In this document: positions 1 to 5,158 of the stretch, piece by piece
Layout of the letters: each line of letters starts with the position of its first letter
Position numbering within the stretch: position 1 is the stretch's first letter
DNA from: DASYSA01 sp036003885
GTDB lineage: Bacteria > Acidobacteriota > Blastocatellia > UBA7656
Length of the DNA: 5,663 nucleotides
Direction: 5' to 3'
NCBI GenBank assembly: GCA_036003885.1
Contig: DASYSA010000150.1
Span: 1 to 5,663 of the forward strand
The notes under the pieces: generated by a model
The model's database searches: none
Seen by the model: only the letters and a program-made list of their open reading frames with translations
Told to the model about the DNA's origin: nothing
Program-made: the position numbers and the translations under genes

Positions 1-2144
1 TCCATTTCTTTATCGCCGATGTCACGAGCGATCTTTATGGCAGCCTCAAAGTGGTCTATCGCCTCGTTGAACGGGCCAAGGACCTCGCGAATGTTTCCCA
101 GCGCGTTCGCATGAAGCATCTGTAATCGACTGTCAGTCAGCTTGCCTTCGAGCTTGCCGCGCATATCCAGGGCGCGCTGCGCGTGCCCGTTCCATATGAG
201 GAAATCAACGTCCACTTCGCTGAGGGTCCTTGCCGCTTCGTCATAGTCCCCCGCCTTTACCCGATGTTCAAATTCTCTGCAGTGAGGTCCTACGTCTTCA
301 ATAGTGCGCCAACTCCGGCGCGGCCTTCGACACCCCTTGTAGTAGTCGGCGGCAAGGCGATTCAACGTCATGCGGCTGAAGTCACCCTGCTCGGGCAATT
401 CATAATATGCGTATTCCTGGTCAATCGGATCCAGCCGAACCGTCTCGCCATCGTGAGAAGCCTTAGCCATGTAAATGCTCAGAAGACGTTCGAGCACCGC
501 CGTCGTATCGATGTCCGGAGCGAACGGCTTCAGCAGATACGCGACAGCCGAGGGCGGAACGGGACACCCGAAGACTGCGAGCGCTTTCATCACATTCCGC
601 GCGGGCGTGTCGAGCATGTTGTAACCTTCCTTGATTAGAAGATTGACAACGTCGGGCTGTTCGTAAAACTTCTCGAGTATCTTGTCTAGGGTCGTCAGCT
701 GCGTTTGCTTCATAATGCCGGCGAGGACTTCCAGCGCGCGCGGCACTCCATGCACTCGCTCGACCGCGCGAGCAAGCTGTTTTTCGTCCGCGTCGCGCAA
801 TCGAGACTTGCCGGTTGGGTCAAGCTCGCGGAGCAATGCGATACCGTCGGGGACAGGCAACCCTTCGAGCAGAGGAACCTCCAGGTCATATCCGATGTAA
901 TCAGGCGGGAACTTCAGCGGATCCCGAGACGTGACAATCAATCTCAGCCCGTTTGAGGCATTGAGGCTGGATTCAAAAAACGCTTTGAGCTCAGCGTCCT
1001 TGAAGTCTCCTCTCTCGAGCAGTTCTTCGACATGGTCCAGCAAAAGAAAGTAGCGCCCCTTTCCTAATTTCTTTAAGAGGAGCTCTACTTTGGCTTCTGG
1101 CTTTCTCCCAGAGTTCGATATGTCTTCGAGCGTCTTTGTGTCCTCGCCCCCGAGCATCTCTCCGCAATCGAGTAACAGTTGCGCGAGACTGATCCCTTTC
1201 ACGCTGCGGGTGCTCATATAAACAATGCCGTCGACGGGAATGTCATCTTCAGTATGAGGCCAGCGCCCCTGTTCCAGATCGTTCAGCACCTTGCTTGCGA
1301 GCGCGGTCTTGCCGATGCCTGCTCGACCGGTGACGCTTACGATTCGCGTGGAAGGCTCTGCCAGATACTCGCCCAGCTCCACTTGCTGAGGTAATCGACG
1401 CTTGAAATAATTTCGAGCCCTTATTGGCGTCCCACCCACTGTGCAGCTCGATTCGGTGACCTTCTGTTCGGGCTTCCCGGTGAGCGCCTTTGCCTGAGCG
1501 AGTTCCGATTGCAGTTGCGGCCAGGCTTCGATGAGGGTGTCCGTCGGAATCATGAAGGCAGCCCGTACTTCCGACCGTTTCTCAGCCACGACGACCATTC
1601 CCACAATGCCTTTGGTTTCATTGTCCCACACAGGAGCGCCACTGAATCCGGGCGCCACGGAGTATCCGGTTTCCTTCACGCCCTCGATCTGGACCCAGCC
1701 ATTAGCCTGCGCGGCTCGGAGAACCCCGGAGGCCCAGACGCCATCGTCATGCGCAACCGGAAAACCAAACGTCCGAAACGAGTGTTCCCACACATCGTCG
1801 ACTGTGATGACAGGACCGGGTTGGCTTCCCGCAGGCGAGTCACTCTCCAGTTCGAGCGCAGCAATATCCTCTGAGCGATCAGACCCACTGGAGCCGGCTG
1901 ACCGAACGGGTTTCCAGAAGACTACACGCGCGGTGTTGATAATGTTTGGCGCAATGATGGGAAAGTCCAACCGGATGGTGGCATCAGGCGAATCCTGGGT
2001 GTCTTGCGAAATACCCAACGCCTGGGCGACTACGTGGGCGCACGTGAGTATATGTCTTTTAGAAACCAGGAACCCGCAGCCGGCGATCGAGTTATTTTCG
2101 CCGAAGATGCGCACAATGGATGGATCAAGTGGATGATGGGCCAT
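1..2144 (-). CDS. Trypsin-like serine protease - STAND NTPase - TPR protein (C-terminus beyond window edge)
   Basis: The reading frame is open for 714 codons from ATG at 2144 to the left edge with no stop, so only the C-terminus is missing. Residues about 10-205 are a trypsin-fold protease: His37 in TCAHVV, a candidate Asp93 in SEDIAALEL and Ser168 in GFSGAP, all expected for an active enzyme. Residues about 245-480 are a STAND/NB-ARC-like P-loop NTPase: Walker A at 273-280 (GRAGIGKT), Walker B at 366-370 (FLLLD), a TSR motif at 405-407 and GVPRAL at 466-471, matching the GLPLAL signature. A winged-helix-like and helical stretch follows. From about residue 678 a TPR-like repeat begins (NALGNIREVLG, then FNEAIDHFEAAIKIARDIGD). 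The start is supported because the protease fold begins within 10 residues; the Shine-Dalgarno site is weak (GAGA about 8 nt upstream). The preceding Trypco1 gene ends 52 bp upstream on the same strand, so the two are probably co-transcribed. The predicted role, inferred from architecture, is a biological-conflict sensor in which repeats sense a trigger, the NTPase switches and the protease is the effector. No target can be named. Confidence 0.93.
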   Translation of the reverse strand, partial: MAHHPLDPSIVRIFGENNSIAGCGFLVSKRHILTCAHVVAQALGISQDTQDSPDATIRLDFPIIAPNIINTARVVFWKPVRSAGSSGSDRSEDIAALELESDSPAGSQPGPVITVDDVWEHSFRTFGFPVAHDDGVWASGVLRAAQANGWVQIEGVKETGYSVAPGFSGAPVWDNETKGIVGMVVVAEKRSEVRAAFMIPTDTLIEAWPQLQSELAQAKALTGKPEQKVTESSCTVGGTPIRARNYFKRRLPQQVELGEYLAEPSTRIVSVTGRAGIGKTALASKVLNDLEQGRWPHTEDDIPVDGIVYMSTRSVKGISLAQLLLDCGEMLGGEDTKTLEDISNSGRKPEAKVELLLKKLGKGRYFLLLDHVEELLERGDFKDAELKAFFESSLNASNGLRLIVTSRDPLKFPPDYIGYDLEVPLLEGLPVPDGIALLRELDPTGKSRLRDADEKQLARAVERVHGVPRALEVLAGIMKQTQLTTLDKILEKFYEQPDVVNLLIKEGYNMLDTPARNVMKALAVFGCPVPPSAVAYLLKPFAPDIDTTAVLERLLSIYMAKASHDGETVRLDPIDQEYAYYELPEQGDFSRMTLNRLAADYYKGCRRPRRSWRTIEDVGPHCREFEHRVKAGDYDEAARTLSEVDVDFLIWNGHAQRALDMRGKLEGKLTDSRLQMLHANALGNIREVLGPFNEAIDHFEAAIKIARDIGDKEM

Positions 2145-2196
2145 AACGATTCTCGGAAGCCCGTACCCGTGGGTTCTTCTACTGTGAGACGATTTT

Positions 2197-2520
2197 CTAC
2201 TCCGCGCGTTTCCAGGTCAAAGTGATTTTGAAATTGGCCTCGGTATCTGCGGAGGCGAAGAAGGCTCCGGCCTTCGCGCCGAATTTGATCCCGAACTCAA
2301 CCCCGATCTGATCCGGCGTTACGACGAGGGCGCGCAGTTTTCGGACTAGCGCGTCAGCAGCGGGCTTGATGCTATCCAATGCGCTTTCGAAGGTCTGAGC
2401 TGCTCTCTCGGCAATTTCGCCGGGACGAGCGACGCGCACCATACCTTCGCCTTCAGGCTCCTCTACTTCCATCACGATAGTGCTGCCGTCTTCCGCCGGG
2501 AATTCGATTAAGCGTTTCAT
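2197..2520 (-). CDS. Trypsin-co-occurring domain protein (Trypco1, CU044_2847 family)
   Basis: This small single-domain protein of 107 aa starts MKRLIEFPAEDGSTIVMEVE and ends in ITLTWKR. The pattern is an N-terminal strand rich in acidic residues, a central helix (about residues 35-65) and a C-terminal VEFGIKFGAKAGAFFASADTEANFKITLTW segment whose core (GVEFGIKFGAKAG) is typical of Trypco1. The family is known to be encoded beside trypsin-like proteases and STAND NTPases in predicted conflict systems, and that is exactly its neighbour here. The ATG at 2520 is preferred to an in-frame GTG at 2532, because GGAGGT (2525-2530) lies 4 nt upstream of this ATG and is a near-ideal ribosome-binding site, whereas the GTG overlaps that site. 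The biochemical role is unknown; adaptor, inhibitor or substrate of the protease are all possible (inference). No signal peptide or membrane segment is visible, so it is probably cytoplasmic. Confidence 0.88.
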   Translation of the reverse strand: MKRLIEFPAEDGSTIVMEVEEPEGEGMVRVARPGEIAERAAQTFESALDSIKPAADALVRKLRALVVTPDQIGVEFGIKFGAKAGAFFASADTEANFKITLTWKRAE

Positions 2521-2524
2521 GTGT

Positions 2525-2530
2525 ACCTCC
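2525..2530 (-). promoter_or_regulatory. Ribosome-binding site of the Trypco1 gene
   Basis: GGAGGT on the minus strand lies 4 nt upstream of the ATG at 2520. It decides the start: the alternative GTG at 2532 would place the ribosome-binding site inside the coding sequence. Confidence 0.75.
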
Positions 2531-2532
2531 AC

Positions 2533-2801
2533 TTAAGATTCTGTAGATACTGATCCATTTGATGTAGCCCGGATAACGATTCGCGATGAATACTGCCGTT
2601 CCTCTCTAGAGGGCCTTCGCTGATCGGGAGACTTCCTGTCCCGTCCCGTGTGAACGATCGTTTTCGAACCGATCCGACCGTAAACCAGTACTATGACCCG
2701 AACGAGTCAGACACTGAAGATCTCCGCACCTTCTCATTGACGAGCCCGACCATGAGGTTAGAATTCATTTGGAAGCCAACTCAAGCGGTCAACGGATAGT
2801 T
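2533..2801. other. Intergenic region upstream of Trypco1, no convincing gene
   Basis: This 269-bp stretch separates the 56-aa gene from Trypco1. I see no clear sigma70 promoter and no hairpin followed by a T-run. It holds a perfect 10-bp palindrome AACGATCGTT (2653-2662) directly followed by TTCGAA (2663-2668), and CTCTAGAG near 2606. A plus-strand frame from GTG 2650 to the stop at 2797-2799 (49 codons) has a protein-like composition but no ribosome-binding site. The space is long enough for Trypco1 to have its own regulated promoter. Confidence 0.5.
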
Positions 2802-2972
2802 TCAGCCGTCGTATGGATTCAACCGTTCAAGGCAGAGATCTACTTCATCGTCGGTGGGATCTATGATCAAAGTTGGATCGCTGTAAGGAACTCGAGTGCC
2901 ATCTTCGAGCACCACGCATTCCCACTCGGCCTCTTCAATGTGGTAAAGCTTGTTCTGGTAGATTGCTTTCAT
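2802..2972 (-). CDS. Small acidic protein of unknown function (56 aa)
   Basis: The ATG at 2972 is preceded by AGAGGG (2982-2987 on the minus strand) at 9 nt, a usable Shine-Dalgarno site. The 56-aa product begins MKAIYQNKLYHIEEAEWECV and ends in RLNPYDG. It has a beta-rich N-terminal half (Lys/Tyr, then Glu-Trp-Glu, then ECVVLEDGTRVPY) and an acidic C-terminal half (IIDPTDDEVDLCLERL). The composition is typical of real small bacterial proteins, and the frame is free of rare low-complexity runs. The fold could be a small SH3-like barrel, but I do not recognise the family. It lies on the same strand as the Trypco1/protease-STAND genes, 281 bp upstream, and may belong to that cassette or stand alone. 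The longer plus-strand frame crossing it is considered its shadow. Confidence 0.6.
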   Translation of the reverse strand: MKAIYQNKLYHIEEAEWECVVLEDGTRVPYSDPTLIIDPTDDEVDLCLERLNPYDG

Positions 2973-3269
2973 ACGCCTATTCCCTCTAATACAGCTCTTT
3001 CAACCAAGATGGCCAGTCAGGTCGGGGCATTAATTATGCCCCATCGCGATTTGTTATATCAGACTGGATCTTTGGAGTCACGGTTAACGTCGGCTTCGCG
3101 GCGGCGTAAACAAGGAACTCGTGAGCGCGGCTCTCGACGAATGGCACTCGTCTTGGATAACTTAGGGGCGAATTCACGACGGGCCCTTCCTCTCAGGGGA
3201 GTCGATCGAGGCGATTGTCGAGAATGCGCATCTTCAACCACGATAGATCCAAGGTGAATATTTCAACAA
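2973..3269. other. Intergenic region between the 56-aa gene and the HNH gene
   Basis: About 300 bp without a convincing intact gene. It contains a strong inverted repeat at 3024-3042 and, in one plus-strand frame (3088-3246), protein-like stretches interrupted by a TAG at 3163-3165, possibly a decayed gene remnant. A 60-aa minus-strand frame here (3059-3241) is extremely Arg/Ser-rich and looks spurious. The promoter for the 56-aa gene should lie here, but I found no good -35/-10 pair. Confidence 0.5.
3024..3042. repeat. Inverted repeat GGGGCAT-N5-ATGCCCC
   Basis: A perfect 7-bp GC-rich stem (3024-3030 with 3036-3042) encloses the loop TAATT, and an 8-bp palindrome ATCGCGAT follows at 3043-3050. 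It starts 52 bp upstream of the 56-aa gene start and lies about 230 bp past the HNH stop. No T-run follows on either strand, so a simple intrinsic terminator is doubtful. A dyad operator for a repressor near the promoter of the 56-aa gene is as likely. Confidence 0.5.
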
Positions 3270-4163
3270 TCATCCCTTGAAGATGTGGTCACGATGGTAG
3301 CTGAGAAACTGGGGATGCGGCCTCATTGTGGGATCGTCCGGGAGGTGGATTCTCCTGTGTGGCCCGATAAAAAGCCGCGTGTCATCGGGCAGCATCCGCT
3401 CAGCGATAACGACCTCGTAGTCATCGGTCAGCGTTAACAGCCCTCGGTCGAACATCCAGTGCACAGTTCGAGAGAGTGCGATACCGTTTCGCACGGAGTC
3501 TGGGCCGCGATGGTCCTCGCCCACTGGTCGGATGTGGGCCGCTTCGACCTCAAACCTACCGCCACCGTTAATGAGTCGAAGTCCTGTAACAGCGCAAGTG
3601 CCCCCATAGGCCATCACAACGTTCTGGGCAAAGGCTGCGTCCCTAAAAGGTCGTCGAACCAACTGCTCCAAGATGGGCCGGTCGTACTCCGCTGGTTCCT
3701 CTGCAATCATCACGTTTCCATATGTTCCCTTGTCCGATGTTGTGTCGAAGCCGAGTTTCACGATCGTGTCGTATTCATCGTTAGACATGTTACGGACGGA
3801 TCGCCCAAATGCCCCTCTGTTTGTTGTACCATCTTCCTTTACAAGCAGCCGTTCCAAGTAAGTCGAACCGGATCTAAATGGCACTGAATTGTCAAACTCT
3901 AGATAGTCAGATAGGAAGGCATAGTAATGTCCGCGGCGGCGGTCATCCGCTTCGATTCTCTCAACCCTTGCAGTGGCGAAGTATGCTTGTCTGCCGGCGC
4001 GACCGTCAGGGCTAGCATCCTGGCGTCGAGGCTCGTAGTATACGATCCAATCGCCTACGGTCTGGCCCACTTGGTTTAGGTAAGTCTTGGGGAAGTGGTA
4101 GCGAATTTCTGGCAAGTCGTCATACTCCGGATTCACCTTGGTCGTAAATACTCCCTTTGCCAT
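3270..4163 (-). CDS. HNH endonuclease with N-terminal PUA/SRA-like region
   Basis: The protein has 297 aa. The C-terminal domain (about residues 172-260) matches HNH_2-type nucleases: Cys190 in CAVTG, His210 in VEAAHIRPV, Asn226 in RNGIALS and His235 in VHWMFDRG supply the beta-beta-alpha metal core. The order FRDAAFAQNVV, then CAVTG, AAHI, NGIAL, HWMFDRG is standard for the family. The N-terminal half (about 5-100) contains YHFPKTYL, GDWIVYYEPR, YFATARVERI and YAFLSDYLEF. This pattern resembles PUA/SRA-like domains fused to restriction nucleases, which bind modified bases (inference from pattern, not verified). All catalytic residues are present, so it should cleave DNA, possibly as a modification-dependent restriction enzyme. 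The ATG at 4163 has a moderate GGAAG site about 8 nt upstream and a candidate promoter about 70 bp upstream. No methyltransferase is visible in the window. It is transcribed divergently from the SprT-like gene. Confidence 0.9.
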   Translation of the reverse strand: MAKGVFTTKVNPEYDDLPEIRYHFPKTYLNQVGQTVGDWIVYYEPRRQDASPDGRAGRQAYFATARVERIEADDRRRGHYYAFLSDYLEFDNSVPFRSGSTYLERLLVKEDGTTNRGAFGRSVRNMSNDEYDTIVKLGFDTTSDKGTYGNVMIAEEPAEYDRPILEQLVRRPFRDAAFAQNVVMAYGGTCAVTGLRLINGGGRFEVEAAHIRPVGEDHRGPDSVRNGIALSRTVHWMFDRGLLTLTDDYEVVIAERMLPDDTRLFIGPHRRIHLPDDPTMRPHPQFLSYHRDHIFKG

Positions 4164-4230
4164 GTGTTATCTTCCCGAGTTATCCGCAGGCTCGGTCCGT
4201 GTTGCACTCACGGTCTTCCTAGGAGACTCG

Positions 4231-4259
4231 ATATTAGAAAGGTTGTCTACTTGAATCAA
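4231..4259 (-). promoter_or_regulatory. Candidate sigma70 promoter of the HNH gene
   Basis: On the minus strand, TTGATT (-35, 4254-4259) is separated by exactly 17 bp from TAATAT (-10, 4231-4236). Each box matches consensus at 4 of 6 positions. It would start transcription near 4224, giving a leader of about 60 nt before the ATG at 4163. This is prediction from sequence pattern only. Confidence 0.45.
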
Positions 4260-4400
4260 GGCATTGGTGAGACTCCTGACAATTCACTACGGAGACTGAA
4301 GCTCTCAAACCGCTTGATGGAGAAAAGCCTGGGCCGCTATTCGTAGGCGTGATGCGCCCGGTGTTGCTGTGGCGTGCCAATGCGGGACTGTTGCACTGAT

Positions 4401-4429
4401 TTGATGTATCGGTCAACGCCTTCTATTAT
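4401..4429 (+). promoter_or_regulatory. Candidate sigma70 promoter of the SprT-like/HIT operon
   Basis: TTGATG (-35, 4401-4406), a 17-bp spacer and TATTAT (-10, 4424-4429, 5 of 6 matches) point towards the SprT-like gene. Transcription would start near 4436 and leave a leader of about 180 nt before the ATG at 4619. The -10 box lies in the loop of an inverted repeat, which suggests control by a dimeric repressor. Confidence 0.5.
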
Positions 4430-4440
4430 AGGCAGGCGTT
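4415..4440. repeat. Inverted repeat AACGCCT-N12-AGGCGTT around the -10 box
   Basis: Perfect 7-bp arms at 4415-4421 and 4434-4440 flank the TATTAT box. A protein bound here would block promoter opening, so this is a plausible operator. As RNA the arms would straddle the predicted start site, so a function as a terminator of the rightward transcript is unlikely. Confidence 0.5.
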
Positions 4441-4618
4441 AGGGATCATGAGATCTTGTGTACTGCCTCTAAGTGGTTCGACAAAATGAGTGATGGCGCT
4501 TGCCGCCGGCCTGGTCCGACCCAGCCGACTCAACAGATGATTCTGCAGCAACGCGCGGGCTGGTGCGCAATGTCCAGTTCGACGCTTGAAGAGAACTTAC
4601 CACTACCCGAATCTAATC

Positions 4619-5158
4619 ATGGCGGCATATCCGACACCAAGAACAAAGCCGTTTCGCCTGTCCAAAAACCTTAGCGAGGACATGCAGAGCTGGAGCCGAC
4701 TCTGGGGCCTGCCGAATCTAAGTAAAGAGGTGACAGTTCGCTTCAATGGTCGACTACGGATCACGGTGGCCCGACTTCTTTCCAGCGTCGACGTCATTGA
4801 AGTGGGTCCGAGGTTCATCGCCTTACAATCCAAGCGCCGTGAGATTCTCTGCCACGAATTGGCGCACGCGGCGGCCAGAAGGCTATCACTTGGCAAGCGG
4901 TCACCTCATGGGGCTGAGTGGGCAGCGCTGGTGCAGGGCGCCGGCTTCGATCCCGTTTCTAGGCTCGCAGTTCCACGAAAGTCATCGCCTTCCACACGAT
5001 CGCGCGACGTGCGGTATGAGCATCGTTGCCTAGTCTGTCAATTTGTAAGAGTGGCACGGCGGTCTGTGCATTCGTGGAGATGCGCGGAATGCGTTCGCTG
5101 CGGTTTGGCCGGCGAACTCGCGATCAGCGTTATCAACGGAAGCAGGAGCGCCAGGTGA
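4619..5158 (+). CDS. SprT/Spartan-like zinc metalloprotease with C-terminal zinc ribbon
   Basis: From ATG 4619 the protein has 179 aa. The SprT-like domain spans about residues 18-120. HELAH at 79-83 is the HExxH active site (zinc ligands His79 and His83, catalytic Glu80), and His97 in SPHGAEW is the third ligand. GKRSPHGAEW followed by AGFDP is typical of the family. The C-terminal tail has CLVC at 137-140 and CAECVRC at 155-161, a zinc ribbon as in many bacterial SprT-like proteins. The eukaryotic relative Spartan degrades proteins crosslinked to DNA; bacterial members are poorly characterised. The frame also allows a TTG start at 4586 (190 aa). I chose the ATG as the stronger codon, although neither start has a good Shine-Dalgarno site. 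The stop overlaps the GTG of the HIT gene (GTGA), so the two are probably translationally coupled. No membrane segment is visible. The active site is complete. Confidence 0.88.
   Translation: MAAYPTPRTKPFRLSKNLSEDMQSWSRLWGLPNLSKEVTVRFNGRLRITVARLLSSVDVIEVGPRFIALQSKRREILCHELAHAAARRLSLGKRSPHGAEWAALVQGAGFDPVSRLAVPRKSSPSTRSRDVRYEHRCLVCQFVRVARRSVHSWRCAECVRCGLAGELAISVINGSRSAR
5144..5148 (+). promoter_or_regulatory. Ribosome-binding site of the HIT gene inside the SprT-like gene
   Basis: AGGAG lies within the last codons of the SprT-like gene, 6 nt before the GTG at 5155. This spacing supports the GTG as the true start and implies coupled translation. Confidence 0.7.

Larger units (their letters stand above)
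4164..4618. other. Divergent intergenic region with two promoters
   Basis: This 455-bp region separates the leftward HNH gene from the rightward SprT-like gene. It carries one candidate sigma70 promoter for each direction (separate entries) and an inverted repeat. A plus-strand frame from 4280 to the stop at 4397-4399 has a protein-like C-terminal stretch (FVGVMRPVLLWRANAGLLH) but no start codon in its first part, so it may be a gene remnant. Frames at 4448-4489 (13 aa) and 4486-4674 (62 aa) overlap by ATGA and precede or overlap the SprT-like start; neither is convincing as a protein. Confidence 0.5.

Noticed and set aside
183..2136. Several plus-strand frames of 70-200 codons
   Set aside because: They lie antisense to the continuous 714-codon frame whose protein shows trypsin, STAND and TPR motifs; their own products are low-complexity Arg/Ser-rich with no recognisable domains.
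2650..2799. 49-codon plus-strand frame starting at GTG
   Set aside because: Composition looks protein-like (QYYDPNESDTEDLRTF) but there is no Shine-Dalgarno site or promoter and no recognisable family, so I do not call it a gene.
3059..3241. 60-codon minus-strand frame
   Set aside because: Very Arg/Ser/Pro-rich, no ribosome-binding site, typical of a chance frame in GC-rich DNA.
2769..3257. 162-codon plus-strand frame
   Set aside because: It covers the 56-aa minus-strand gene, which has a better start and ribosome-binding site, and its second half is Arg/Ser-rich without domain features.
4280..4399. 39-codon plus-strand open stretch ending in RPVLLWRANAGLLH, and the antisense 60-codon frame at 4234-4416
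   Set aside because: No start codon in the first part of the stretch, no ribosome-binding site and no recognised family; could be a remnant but the evidence is too thin.
4456..4674. 72-codon plus-strand frame starting at TTG
   Set aside because: No ribosome-binding site for the TTG, no domain, and it overlaps the SprT-like start in another frame.
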